A stretch of DNA of 64,000 nt. Origin: Aradus depressus (Eukaryota > Arthropoda > Insecta > Hemiptera > Aradidae). Position numbers and translations under genes: made by a program. Location: positions 24,780,908-24,844,907 of the forward strand of contig OY759219.1 of assembly GCA_963662175.1 (NCBI GenBank), given 5' to 3'. Below the pieces are notes generated by a model. That model was not told the DNA's origin. It made no database searches and worked only from the letters and a program-made list of their open reading frames with translations. Below, piece after piece: positions 9,830 to 19,928 of the stretch (position 1 is the first letter of the stretch; each line of letters begins with the position of its first letter).

Positions 9830-10090
9830 CTCATCTTTGACCGATTTGGCTGAAAATCCCAACGGGAGTATTCGCCACACATATAAAAGTTCGTGTCGAT
9901 ACATTCATTTTATCGGCAGTTATTAAAGTTTTTATGTTAAGCCTCCCCCCAATCGTTCCCTTTCCTTTGGTCGATTTGGGTGAAAAACAATAAGTGTCGT
10001 AGATAGAGGGTTTTGAATTCCCATATTTAATTTCGTGTCGATACATTCACTATGTCGGGAGTTATCGGGTTCACAAACCCACAGAGACAT
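9830..10090 (+). repeat. R-B repeat, two subrepeats
   Basis: CGATACATTCATTTTATCGG and CGATACATTCACTATGTCGG, then GTTATCGGGTTCACAAACCC as in full copies before the tail. Confidence 0.75.
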
Positions 10091-10310
10091 TTTTTTTTCC
10101 ATGATTCATTTTTGCTTCATAATCGTTATTCTATTCTACAATTCCGAAAACCAACATAGTATATGAATAATATATGATTTAAAAAATTTCCTGAATTAAA
10201 TTATTTTCTACCCTGTACCAATGTTAATAAAAATAATTTAAAAAAATATAGTCTATTAGCACAAAGAGAAATTGAAACTAGAAGAGTTAGAATGATTAAT
10301 AGAGTCGACA
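10091..10310. other. AT-rich sequence, nothing recognised
   Basis: Mostly A/T with no ORF; separates an R-B block from the R-F foldback. Confidence 0.4.
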
Positions 10311-10620
10311 GTATCTTTTCAATGTTGATGGAAATCGAGGTTCTGTCGTGTAAAAGAAAATGCAAAATTTGGCCAACGTTTTAAAAACTATTTATTTTCT
10401 TCTTCATGGCCTTATAATGACTTGAGTGGATGTGTGTGGTGAAGGTGTTGTGAGTTTGTATCCAGTGACAACAGTCCAGACACAAACTCACAACACCGTC
10501 ACAACACACATCCACTCAAGTCATTATAAGGGCCTGAAGAAGAAAATAGTTTTCGAAACGTTGGCCAAATTTTGCATTTTCTTTTACACGACAGAACCTC
10601 GATTTCCATCAACATAGAAG
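10311..10620. mobile_element. R-F foldback element, ~135 bp arms
   Basis: Left arm 10322..10459 and right arm 10481..10615 are near-perfect inverted copies around a ~21 bp spacer. Outer ends read GTTGATGGAAATCGAGGTTC and the complement. Each arm carries the CTGAAGA-AGAAAATAGTTTTC-GAAA core; the right arm keeps CTGAAGA (10534..10540) and GAAA (10555..10558), the left arm has mutated both. An (AC) tract follows at 10662. Non-coding. Confidence 0.85.
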
Positions 10621-10699
10621 AGTTAGGTACGGAAGTTACACTTCAATCGTGTGTAATAACTGCACACACACACACACATTTTAAACAACAAATAACAAA

Positions 10700-10985
10700 A
10701 CGGAAGGTCATGCTGTACTTCCCCAGCAAAAATTAATCAATTACATTTTCGCTTTACCTCCAAAGCCAATCGACCGTTTGGGCACAAACTCAATATTTGA
10801 CTTACATAGTGGCTTCCGAATCCTCATACAATTTTTGAGTTAGGCCCCCTCTGATCCCCTGCTCATTCCGCTGAAAATTAATAGGTGTCTTCCTAAGAGA
10901 GTTTGGGGTCAGGAAGTCGAAAAACATAAAATTTGAAAACTCTGCATCAAATTTCTGACCGATTATATACTTTCGTATAGCTGAA
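10700..10985 (+). repeat. R-B repeat, head to tail with internal deletion
   Basis: Starts TACTTCCCCAGCAAAAATTA, has CTCCAAAGCCAATCGACCG, jumps past the subrepeats, and ends with the tail GACCGATTATATACTTTCGT followed by ATAGCTGAAGAATT. Confidence 0.8.
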
Positions 10986-11529
10986 GAATTTAAAAAAAAA
11001 AAAACTATATGCAAACACTAAAATACTCGTACGACATTTCAATCAATGACTTCACCTTTATCTAATGAAAAACTTAAAAAGATTAAAATTCATAAAATGC
11101 ACGCTTTAATTGGAAAAAAAAATAATGAAAAGTGGGTATTAAAAATTAATTGATTGAATATTTGTCCTCGATCGTGACGAATATAAAAAAGTAAGATGGC
11201 CTCAAAAAAAGAAGAAGGAAAAAGATTTTTAAATCCTTCCGTTCTCTTTGATGACTACCTTTTAAAGATTTTATAAACCGTTCGGCCTTTAAACTTTCAC
11301 ATTGCATCAGAATCGGGAGATCGTCATTTTTATACAGTGGTATAGACAATCGTGCGTCCACAATATGGCAAAAATATTGTGAAAGTGATGGCTTGAGTTG
11401 CCTTATATAGGCGAGAAATCGGAATAAGTCCTTCGATTATCCTTGTTTGAACAATGAAGAAGTAGGGCCTAAAATAAAAAAAAAAAACATCATTTAGATC
11501 CGTTTAAAATTTTGGATTGATCTCATTTA
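10986..11529. other. Unique AT-rich sequence, nothing recognised
   Basis: A 71-codon minus frame (11146..11361) includes a homopolymer-derived F/L stretch; no domain is visible. Confidence 0.4.
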
Positions 11530-11965
11530 TGACTTGAAAGAATCACCGGTAATGTACTTCCCCTGAATTAATCAATTAAATTTTCGCCCCCCTCCAAAAA
11601 ATGTCGACAGTTTGCGCTAATATTCAACAGTTGACTTACAGAGGGGCTCTTAAATCGTCATACTAAATTTTGTGACGATTTTGAATTGAACCCCCCTTCC
11701 CTTTAGCCGATATCGCTTTTGGCTTTAAATATGAAATTTATGTCGATACATCGCATCCTCCTCTTTGGTCGATTTGGCTGAAAAACAATAGGTGTCGTCG
11801 TTAGAGAGTTCTGAACTCACATATAAAATTCCGTGTCGATACAATTACTCTTTCGTATGCAGTTATCGTGTTCACAGACAGACAGACCATTGAAAACTGT
11901 GCATCGAATTTTTGATCGATTACATAACTTCCCCTGTACAAAGTATAGCTGTGGAAGTTAAAATA
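11530..11965 (+). repeat. R-B repeat, head to tail
   Basis: From ATCACCGGTAATGTACTTCC at the head, through TTTATGTCGATACATCGCAT and GTGTCGATACAATTACTCTT, to the tail ATTTTTGATCGATTACATAA and CTTCCCCTGTACAAAGTATA. One of the most complete copies. Confidence 0.85.
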
Positions 11966-12000
11966 TTACTTAAATGTGTGATCCAGATCATTAGTTGAAG

Positions 12001-12070
12001 CATAGGTGAGCACAGTGTCACCGGTGAATTACCAGCATAGGTGAGCACGGTGTCACCGGTGAATTACCGA
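12001..12070. repeat. 35 bp unit, two tandem copies
   Basis: GCATAGGTGAGCACAGTGTC + ACCGGTGAATTACC occurs twice with period 35 (12001..12035 and 12036..12070), differing by about one base. CACCGGTGAATTACC recalls the R-B head palindrome. Confidence 0.85.
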
Positions 12071-12086
12071 GCATTGTGACTTCTGA

Positions 12087-12104
12087 ATTCTCGTATACGA
12101 GAAT
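12087..12104. repeat. 18 bp perfect palindrome
   Basis: ATTCTCGTATACGAGAAT is its own reverse complement. It sits 8 bp before a much longer palindrome. Confidence 0.9.
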
Positions 12105-12111
12105 GAATGTA

Positions 12112-12179
12112 TGATAGAATGAATGTATCGACACAAAATCTAGTATACTAGATTTTGTGTCGATACATTCATTCTATCA
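12112..12179. repeat. 68 bp perfect palindrome made of two R-B subrepeats
   Basis: Centre between 12145 and 12146 (TAGTA|TACTA). Each 34 bp arm is the R-B core TGATAGAATGAATGTATCGA plus CACAAAATCTAGTA. Every base pair matches and there is no spacer, so the strand can extrude as a cruciform. Confidence 0.95.
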
Positions 12180-12328
12180 CCAGAAATTGCGGTTATTCAA
12201 TTTGAGGTTATTCAATTTCCCTAAGACTGATTTCGCAGGAAGTTTACTAGGAGTCGTCCTTATGAATTTGTACATCATTTAAAAAATTTCAATAAACAAG
12301 ATTCAAAAATTAAAATAACCGTATATAA

Positions 12329-12472
12329 AACTATTTAAAAACAATTTAAAATGTCATGGATGGGGACAGATATGTTATTCCTGTTCCCCATCTGAGTCAC
12401 GACTGCTAGCAGGAATAACATATCTGTTCACATCCATGACATTTTAAATTGTTAAATTGTTTTTAAATAGTT
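12329..12472. repeat. Inverted repeat, ~55-60 bp arms
   Basis: Left arm 12329..12383 (ending GGACAGATATGTTATTCCTG) and right arm 12410..12472 (starting CAGGAATAACATATCTGTTC) are inverted copies with one small insertion. The loop contains TCTGAGTCACGACTGCTAG. Related GGACAGGAATAACTCGTCTG sequence lies in the loop of the R-C element at 2.7 kb, so this may be a piece of the same element. Confidence 0.8.
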
Positions 12473-12959
12473 GCGTATTTTTACGTTTATTCTAATTTAA
12501 ATTTTTTTTTTTTTCTCCTCTTGGCCGTGTACAGGTCATTCTTTTCATTCGTTCCGTGCATATTCGCCATAAAAAACTAAAAATTAATTTAATTAAATTT
12601 TGTTTTAATTTTTTTCTCGACCGATAAGAGCCAAGAACCAGAGGGACACAGTCCAGGCGCCCCGAGGGCCCAGTGAGCCATCCGAAGAGGCCCGGAGCCG
12701 TACCACCGGATCACTCTATAAACTTTGCAATGACTAATTTGATATATATATATATATTTTTAAATTGGAATTATTATTTTAATACTTGGAAAAAAATTAA
12801 AAATGTATTGGCATTCTTATGGTTACGTTTGATGAAATTAAATTTTTATATTATTGGTCTTTATTTAGTCGTAGAGGACTTGCAAAAGATCTATCCTCTT
12901 GTGTGGAAACATGAGTAGCCGGGTGAATTAAATATTATTAGTTAAAATATTTTAAATAA
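12473..12959. other. Unique sequence, GC-rich island at 12.62-12.73 kb
   Basis: 12640-12720 (CCCCGAGGGCCCAGTGAGCC region) stands out as GC-rich in an AT-rich setting. The 81-codon frame 12673..12918 starts there but turns into low-complexity I/Y/N sequence; not supported as a gene. Confidence 0.4.
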
Positions 12960-13075
12960 TGTTGTTTTTAAGATTATTTCATCAGACTGCCTGATGAGTG
13001 CAACGTAGAAAGCCGGCTAGGAAAAATTATTAAAATCTGTGAGAGGCGACTATATTTTATTTTACAGTCTGTGAA
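12960..13075 (+). repeat. R-C unit, single arm, decayed core
   Basis: ATCAGACTGCCTGATGAGTG, GAAAGCCGGCTAGGAAAAAT and ATCTGTGAGAGGCGACTATA match the R-C arm, but the helix between CTGATGA and GAAA is destroyed. Confidence 0.75.
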
Positions 13076-13140
13076 ATAATATGTTACAGTTTAACGGAAT
13101 AAAATTAAATTATTATTATAATTATTACTATTATTATGAT
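13076..13140 (+). repeat. LINE 3' terminus (TTTAACGGAATAAA-type tail)
   Basis: CAGTTTAACGGAATAAAATT followed by (ATT)n is the shared 3' end of LINE copies at 25.9, 45.4 and 60.3 kb, here without the rest of the element. Confidence 0.6.
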
Positions 13141-13545
13141 GATGTAGGAAAAAGTGTGGAGTAACAGGCCTGCAGTTTAGATTCCTTACTCAAAGAAGAA
13201 AAAAAGTACTTAATTGTCTTCCTTCTAGCACAACCCTACCCAATTTTCTGTGGGTGTCTTCTTGGGGAAGAATGTATGAATTATGGATGATATGTTGTCC
13301 TCAAGTCACAGGATCACCAACATGGACAATAAATGGACGAAAAATAAAATTTAAATTTAAATTTGACAACCATATAACATTTGACCGACTCTTGTGTTTG
13401 CTCAATTGTTCTAGAGAAAGGAATCTATTGTTTGTTCAAAGCTATGATGGCAATAACAGACTAGAAGTTTTTTATTTAATGAATAAATGGTTCATTCATT
13501 ATTTTTCGTTTAATTGATTTTTTTTTAAATTGACCTACCTCAATA
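13141..13545. other. Unique sequence with an 87-codon open frame
   Basis: Plus frame 13254..13517 has no recognised domain. It ends about 30 bp before the Jockey-like fragment and may be accidental. Confidence 0.3.
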
Positions 13546-14205
13546 TGTCCTAAGCACAATTGTCAATCCACCGTTCTATGTATCTAACTCTCCATAATGA
13601 CCTTAAAATTCCTTTTGTTAACGATCTCATCAAGTTCCATTCTGCCATCCCATTCCCATCCCAACAATCCTCCCCGAAGAATCAGGGGATGCTGGCCGAG
13701 AGTGCTAGCAATGGCCAGTTTCTCTTCCTCATCTCCACTCACATTCAGCTCTTCCTATCCCTCTCAGTCTGCCACCACTGCTGGTCAGAGGCTGGTACAT
13801 TTAGGTGGTGCGGGACATTACCCGGGCTACCGTGATCTCCTCTACCTCCATTAAATTGGAGAAATGAGGATGGCCTCATCGCGATGGTGTTTTTGGGGGA
13901 TCTCGAGCTGAATTTATGTATTATTTTATATTTTTTATTATTATTATTACCCTTGTATATATTTAACTTATTATGTACATGTACATAATACGTACTATGT
14001 ATAGTATTTATTATTTTGTATATATCCTCCACCATTTCACAGAGGCATTTTTATTTATATGTGTAATTATTTTTATTTTTTTTTCCCCCTTACATTTCTT
14101 AACTTGTTTGTACATATTGCATTTATTATTTAGTTTTAAAACATCAAATTTTCTAATGGTTTTATTTCGCCGATTGTATTATGCTCAATAAAAAAATAAA
14201 GTATA
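13546..14205 (+). mobile_element. Jockey-like non-LTR retrotransposon, 3' end
   Basis: 13572..13640 translates as RSMYLTLHNDLKIPFVNDLI, the very conserved block near the C-terminus of Jockey-clade ORF2 (compare the 59 kb copy, NRTLHNDLMIHTV). A frameshift follows, after which another frame gives HSHPNNPPRRIRGCWPRVL, matching the usual Jockey HPNP..R..R ending. The 3' part is AT-rich and closes with a polyadenylation-like ATGCTCAATAAAAAAATAAA at 14179-14198. Only the last ~60 codons of ORF2 plus UTR remain. Confidence 0.75.
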
Positions 14206-14904
14206 ACTAAATTGAAGAAAACAAGTTATTCATGCCCAACATTGCGCATTGTCTTCTTTTGATCGAAGTAGACAACAATTTAGAAAAAAAAATTACATGT
14301 TATACGGTATGGAAAAAATATATTTATCTACTCAATTAGGTACTGCAATCGTGTAACAATTTATATGAAATTTTGTATCAATGATTATTGGAGGCTTCGT
14401 CTAGAGCCAATCCCAACGAAATTTATTATGTTTTATTTATATTGATATAACTCCCAAAGGACAAACTTATAACCATTTATCTGAGGCGGTGAACTGTATC
14501 ATGGAACCCGCGCATCATCTCAGTTTTACTCTGCAGATTTTCAATGAAAACAATAAAACTGAAAATCTAGTCGATTAACTGACACAGAAGAGAGTAAAAT
14601 AAAATTAATATGAAGAAAAAAATTTAAAATATCGCTTTCGATATATAAAACAATAAGATTATATTGCCTGAAATTATATGAAATTTCTGGATCAATGTCC
14701 TACAATAGATAATCTCTTTTTGGAGTACACAAAGATAATATAACAAATTTTATCTTACATTAGATAATATTTTTTATATATACTTTAACGTAGAATATAA
14801 CGTTTATAAATGGAGAAGATATAAAGAATCGTGTACGAATTCCTTTTTGTAGTAATCTCATGTAATTGTCACGAAAAAGTGGACAGATGAGCAGCAAAGG
14901 GTGT
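14206..14904. other. Unique AT-rich sequence, nothing recognised
   Basis: No frame above 60 codons on either strand and no repeat landmark. Confidence 0.45.
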
Positions 14905-15300
14905 TTGAATCCTCCCTCTTTTTCGACTGATTTCGCTGAAAATTAATAGTTGATATTCTTATGGGGCTTTGAATACAAACATGAAATTTTGTGTCAATAC
15001 ATTCATTACAACGAAATTTATTAGAATTTTTGTGTTGAGTCTCCCCCCTAATCTACCCCTTCGTTTTGACCGATTTGACTGAAAATCAATAAGTGTCGTT
15101 GTTTGACAGTTTTGGATACACATATAAAATTCCGTGTTGATATATTCAATCTATAGGAAGTTATCGAGTCCATGATACACAAAATTTATTTATTTTTTTT
15201 AATTTTTCGTCGAAAAATTTGAAATTTTGTTGAAAAAAACATAACATTTCTGACCGATTACATAACCTCCTCTATACTACAGCTGAGGAAGTAAAAAAAA
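14905..15300 (+). repeat. R-B repeat, two subrepeats plus tail
   Basis: ATACATTCATTACAACGAAA and GATATATTCAATCTATAGGA, then ACCGATTACATAACCTCCTC and ACAGCTGAGGAAGTAAAAAA as the tail; the hairpin loop is shortened. Confidence 0.8.
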
Positions 15301-15544
15301 ACTACGTTTTTACTGAACCACTAATTTTTAAAAAATCTTAAGATAGGGTACTCATTAGATATTATCAGTTAATTTTTCGGTCCCTTTTGACCACGGCCTG
15401 AAGGTTCTCACCAACTATACAAAAAGAAGTTGACCCTTTGCACTTGAAAATATTTCGAAATTCTTTTTGATTCTTTGCCGACGATTTCATGGAATAATTC
15501 ACGATTGAATATTCAAAATATAATGATAATTTACTGCTTCAAAA
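15301..15544. other. Unique sequence, nothing recognised
   Basis: Short non-coding interval between two R-B blocks of opposite orientation. Confidence 0.4.
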
Positions 15545-15738
15545 AATGGAAATTAGTGTAACTCTCTTGGATTGACACAAAATTTCATATGTGAATTTAA
15601 AACTCCATCAAAACGACACTTATTAATTTTCAGTGGAATCGGAAAAATAAATGAGGGGATCAGAGGGGGCTCAATTAAAAAAAAAAAAAAAATTAATACC
15701 AATACATTGCCGGTGATTCACTGACGACTATTTTATTT
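15545..15738 (-). repeat. R-B repeat with head palindrome (minus)
   Basis: Ends in ACATTGCCGGTGATTCACTG + ACGACT, the head palindrome with one mismatch. Confidence 0.75.
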
Positions 15739-16149
15739 TGGTTAGTATCTGTTCAGAGTTCCCCAGGCAGTTGGTTGCCACGAGTCTCTACGGAACGTGC
15801 CCAGCGCCCGCTCAAGGGTTGTTTCAACCCCTTCTTATAAAAAAAATTCCCATCCCTTCTATTGTGGTCGAGACATCTTGATGCAGCCTCCCTACACATC
15901 TTCGATCTAATTAGACAAACAGGACAGATGTTTCGCTGCCTCTAGGTTTCTTCCCTAAAAAAAAAGCTATTGTAATATTTTCATTCTTCTATCTACAGCT
16001 TCCCACTATGTTTTCCTGAACACTTTTCGGGCATTTAAGTCTAAAAGTGTGTTTTATTGGTTCTACAGATGGCATTGAATTTCTTTATAACAATAATTAA
16101 AGGAAAACACGTGGACCTAATGATATACACCTAAATAATAGATAGGTAT
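15739..16149. other. Unique sequence, nothing recognised
   Basis: 15750-15960 has near-balanced base composition but no frame longer than 60 codons. Confidence 0.4.
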
Positions 16150-16205
16150 AGTGTTTGGGCACCTAGGGACCTAAGCATCTAATGCTTTCATCCCTTTCCT
16201 TGTAC
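16150..16205 (-). repeat. LINE 3' UTR scrap (9.5/54.6 kb family)
   Basis: GCACCTAGGGACCTAAGCAT then CTAATGCTTTCATCCCTTTC matches the reverse complement of the UTR at 9760-9800. Confidence 0.7.
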
Positions 16206-16398
16206 TTCTACTGTGGGAGTCCAAAACTTAGCCTACCCAGGTTTTTTGTTACTTGGGGTAGGGGTCCTTAATGAGTGACATTGCACAAGTTCAGGACAGC
16301 TATTTAATGTTCTCTCCGAAGGACGGCGTACTCCAGCTATGAATGGCGAATCTTGAGCCTGGTAGGCAAGCACGCTACCTCTGACCTACCTGCTCCCT
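16206..16398 (-). repeat. R-A SINE, decayed (minus)
   Basis: CTACTGTGGGAGTCCAAAAC, CTTGGGGTAGGGGTCCTTAA, TCCGAAGGACGGCGTACT and ATCTTGAGCCTGGTAGGCAA run in SINE order; tail lost. Confidence 0.75.
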
Positions 16399-16529
16399 CA
16401 ATTGATAGAATATACATTTGGCATTGGAAATTTAAAAAGTAATATTTTTGGTAAGAACCAATTTTTCGATAATTATAACCACTTTCGTGTAGGGAAGCAT
16501 CTAAAAAAATGGGTTTCAAAACGACATTT

Positions 16530-17056
16530 TAAGACGGTTATCTTAAGCCTCACACTCATTTTTGTGTCGATAAATTCATTATATCGGCAGTTATTAGGAT
16601 TTTTCAGTTGTTCCCCTTCACCTGTATTCCTACTTCCCTGTGGCGGATATCGCTTAAATTTGGCAGGTCATGTCCTCAATAAGTTTTGACTTTAATAATA
16701 AAATTTCATATGGATACTTTCTTTATATCGGCGGTTATTGGGGTTTTTTGAGTTGAGCCCACTCTGATCCCCCCTTTCCTTCGGCTCATTCCGCTGAAAA
16801 TTAATATGTGTCGTCCTAAGGGGGTTTTGAATTTACATATGAAATTGTGTTCCTTTTGAGATCAATTTGGCTGAGAATCAATAGGTGTCGTCGATAGAGA
16901 GTTCTGAGTTTACATATATTTCGTGTTTTTTTTTTTTTTTTTCTCATATTTTGAATCTGGAGGTCAGAGAACATGAAATTCTGTTGAAAACTCAACATCG
17001 AATTTTTTATTGATTGCATAACTTCTTCTATACTTCATATAACTGAGGAAGTAAAA
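16530..17056 (+). repeat. R-B repeat, three subrepeats plus tail
   Basis: CGATAAATTCATTATATCGG, GGATACTTTCTTTATATCGG and a deleted third unit precede the tail (TTATTGATTGCATAACTTCT, then CTATACTTCATATAACTGAG). The poly(T) at 16927-16942 sits at the position of the usual short T-run. Confidence 0.85.
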
Positions 17057-17153
17057 TAAGAGGGTTGGAAGACACGTGCGTATAATTCAAAGCAATGATT
17101 TACATAGGATATAAAGGAAAAAAAAAATAGGTAAAGTTATCATCTGCCAGAGG

Positions 17154-17400
17154 AGGACAAAAACAAGAGGACGATCAAATGACTTCATCAAGGGCATTAT
17201 ACAGGGCATAACTGTCAGCTGGCTTGCTCCAAGGGAGGATCACATTCAGGCATACTTCCAGACACTTAAGGGAACAGCTAAAGATATTGTTTAAAATTAT
17301 TTTGGAGGGGCACTGGAACGAGTTAAAAAGGATGTCTTCGTCAGCGCCTATAAATCAGATACAAATTTTTCCCAGTTCCAAGGTTCTCCAATAGAATCCC
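17154..17400 (+). pseudogene. Unrecognised coding-like fragment, one stop
   Basis: From about 17172 a plus frame reads RSNDFIKGIIQGITVSWLAP then REDHIQAYFQTLKGTAKDIV, a stop, and continues in frame NYFGGALERVKKDVFVSAYK. Composition is protein-like and unlike the surrounding repeats. It is followed by R-E and is not found with the second R-E copy. A worn retroelement gag or a domesticated gene remnant are both possible; I do not recognise it. Confidence 0.35.
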
Positions 17401-18012
17401 TATTAAAAAATCGGTCAAGTGCAAACTATACTTGCACAGTTAGTGTTTCGTGCCATCAGCCCCCTACTTAAATTAAAATTGTTCCTTACATTGTGAGAAA
17501 TATTTTTTGTCGAAAAACGTTTTCTGTAAAACCAATTGTTCAGCTGTTATAAGGGAATAAACAAATAAATTGTTTATAATAATGATCGCGGTAGATTTTA
17601 TCAATTCTGATAATTTTGGCTCAATCAACACCTAACTCTCAATATTCATGATTTTTTCAGATTTTTCTGAGCGATCCTTTTGGTGATAAGGGTGGAAGAC
17701 AGCAATTTTTGAGCGTTTTTCCCCATGTTTTTAAAAAAGGCATAAAAAAATACATCACATATATTATTGAATTCGTGCTTAAATAAGCTTTCATTTAACA
17801 CCCTACACGATGTCCTTGAAAAAATTGTTTTTTTCGATTTCCCAATTTACCCTTTGAAATTAACTCCCAGAATCAAAATTCGTCTTCTAATATTTCATGT
17901 CTATATTTGGGCCACCATATTCTATCTCTGTGCTAAATTTCAAATTTTTACGTCGAATAGTTTCAGAGAAAATTGCCTGTGTCAGTCAGACGGAAGGTCG
18001 CCGAAGTGATTC
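17401..18012 (+). mobile_element. R-E element, copy 1 (3' end truncated)
   Basis: Shares AAATCGGTCAAGTGCAAACT, TTAGTGTTTCGTGCCATCAG, GATAATTTTGGCTCAATCAA and GTGATTCCATTGTC with 50237..50768. Copy 2 shows that the element ends with the inverted form of TTAGTGTTCCGTGCCA; copy 1 stops before it. Non-coding. Resembles, from memory, a widespread arthropod repeat that starts with CGGTCAAGTGCGAG-type sequence. Confidence 0.75.
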
Positions 18013-18079
18013 CATTGTCTATTTCACAAAATATATATAATATATGGAAGTGATTCCGGTATTGCTACCAATACCTAAT

Positions 18080-18127
18080 AAATACTGAGTCGTGGCTGAA
18101 GATGGTACTCCCATATATTATACATAT
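18080..18127 (+). repeat. R-G repeat, left half (split by SINE)
   Basis: GAGTCGTGGCTGAAGATGGT then ACTCCCATATATTATACATA. The right half resumes at 18475. The last 12 bp, TATTATACATAT (18116..18127), are duplicated after the SINE. Confidence 0.85.
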
Positions 18128-18130
18128 AGA

Positions 18131-18474
18131 GGGCGCCGGTAGCTCAGTGGTATGCGTGCTTGACTTCTGAGCTCAAGATAGTGGGTTCAAACCCGACCGA
18201 GGCCCTTAGTTTATTTTATCTGGGCGGTAAAATAAACTTAAGCACGCCGTCCTTCGGATGGGACGTTAAGCGATGGTCCCGAGCCTGTACGATGTCAGGT
18301 ACTCGTTAAAGACCCCTTACCCTAGGTGAATAAAAATTTAGGGTAGGCAAAATTTAGGACTCCCACTGTAGAGTCGGGCTCATGTCCACCAGAGTGACGA
18401 AAGAGCGCTTTGGTAGTAGGCGATATGACCTCGTAGTTAAAGCCCGGGCATGAGTCATTAAACCTAACCTAACC
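18131..18474 (+). mobile_element. R-A SINE, full-length copy 1 with 12 bp TSD
   Basis: Type member of the family. A tRNA-like head has an A box (TAGCTCAGTGGTATG) and a B box (GGTTCAAACCC here, GGTTCGAAACC in most copies), the internal RNA polymerase III promoter. A ~250 bp body contains GCACGCCGTCCTTCGGATGG and AGTGACGAAAGAGCGCT, and the 3' end is CCTAACCTAACCT. Flanked by the target-site duplication TATTATACATAT at 18116..18127 and 18475..18486. Polymerase III transcription and mobilisation by a LINE partner are inferred from the class. Confidence 0.92.
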
Positions 18475-18535
18475 TATTATACATATTGTGTAAAATTGAC
18501 AATATTTAAAGGACTGTATTTGTATGTGTCTGCGA
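18475..18535 (+). repeat. R-G repeat, right half
   Basis: TATTATACATATTGTGTAAA then ATTGACAATATTTAAAGG matches the uninterrupted R-G copy at 42.99 kb. Confidence 0.8.
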
Positions 18536-18600
18536 ACACGATAACTTCCTATATGATGAATGTATCGACACGAAATTTCATATGCGTACGCCTTGAGCAC
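18536..18600 (-). repeat. R-B subrepeat (minus)
   Basis: CGATAACTTCCTATATGATG then AATGTATCGACACGAAATTT; a single subrepeat. Confidence 0.7.
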
Positions 18601-18601
18601 T

Positions 18602-18778
18602 CTGTCCTTCGGATGGGACCCGATTCTACTGTGGGAGTCCTAAATTTTTTCAGCCCAGGTTTATTCACTTCGTAAATGAATACCAACATCGTATACGTAG
18701 GAACCATCGCTTAGCGTCCCATCCGAAAGACAGCATGCTCATGTTTTTTTCACCAGCTAGATAAAAACAACCTAAGGG
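18602..18778 (-). repeat. R-A SINE, decayed (minus)
   Basis: TTCTACTGTGGGAGTCCTAA, CATCGCTTAGCGTCCCATCC and AGACAGCATGCTCATG are in SINE order, with an R-A-like CTGTCCTTCGGATGGGACCC in plus sense at its left edge, perhaps a rearranged copy. Confidence 0.7.
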
Positions 18779-19249
18779 GCCCTTTATATGTATGTGTTTA
18801 AAAAATACATTTAAAAAAATTCAATCAGGTCTGACATCGAATTAGACTCAACTGTCTTATATTTCGCTAAAGTAATCGACATTAATTACTGAAGATATTT
18901 GAAATTCAGAAGTTGAAAGCTGAAAACACTCATGAAGAATGCAGGGGTAACCAACCTTCTCTGATCCTGAACTACATATGTAAAATGCCTTTTAACCAGA
19001 TGACATATGACCGTAGGGCGAGGCCAGCGAGCGGGTGCCTACTCGACGTGATAATTAATGCAGGACAATGCAGGGTCCTGTTTGCCTGTGCTATAGGGGT
19101 CTGTCATGTGGGGGTGCAGCTGTCTTCTTTAGTCTTAGCAACGGCTGTATGTCACCCACCATTCAAATAAGGGAGAGAGCTCTTGGAACAAAAAAAAAAA
19201 ACTATTGAGAATGAAAGAAATTACTGCAGAAAATCTTGAAATACAAGCA
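18779..19249. other. Unique sequence with an 85-codon frame
   Basis: Plus frame 18913..19170 contains several Cys residues but no spacing I recognise; no splice signals were convincing. Treated as chance. Confidence 0.35.
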
Positions 19250-19928
19250 ATGAACTTTCCCAGCATGTATCAATTCACTTTTTGGTCCTCCTTCAAAATA
19301 TTTACGCTAATATTCAATAGCTATCTTACATAGGGGCGCCTTAAACCTCACACTAATTTTTGTGTCGATAAATTCTATATATCGTCAGTTATTAGGGTTT
19401 TTGAATTGTGCCCACTCCTTGGAATTCCCTCTTCTCTGGGGCCGATATCGCTTAAATTTTGCAGGTCATGTTCTCAATGGCTTTTGACGTCAAATATAAA
19501 ATTTCATGTTGATACTTCCTTTATTTCGGCGCTTATTGGGGTTTTTGAGTTGAGTGTCTGATCCTCCCTTCCCTTTTCGATTCCGCTGAAAATTAATAAG
19601 TATTGTCCTTATGCGATTTTGATCTCACATAGAAAATTTTGTGCCGATACTTCCATTCTATCGGCAGTTATTATGTTTTTGTTATAAGTCTCTCTCTAAT
19701 CGGCCTCTTCCCTTTGACAGATCTGGCAAATCAATAGGTGTTCACAACACGATAACTCCAGATAAAATGAATAAATGAGTACCTAGAACCCCATAATCAG
19801 CCAAAATCTGAAAGAAGGGATTGGGGGAAGGGTAGTTTAGGATCAGAGGAGGGGTAGAATTTAGTTGAATAATTCGTGCTGGGTAAGTACATTGTCGGTG
19901 ATTCACCGACAACTTTTTTATATTATTT
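19250..19928. repeat. R-B inverted dimer, head palindrome at the right end
   Basis: Plus-orientation R-B begins GAACTTTCCCAGCATG and passes four subrepeats. Near 19741 it meets minus-orientation sequence (CACAACACGATAACTCCAGA) that ends GGTAAGTACATTGTCGGTGA + TTCACCGAC. Both outer edges are head-type ends, so this is a tail-to-tail dimer with the tails deleted. Confidence 0.75.
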
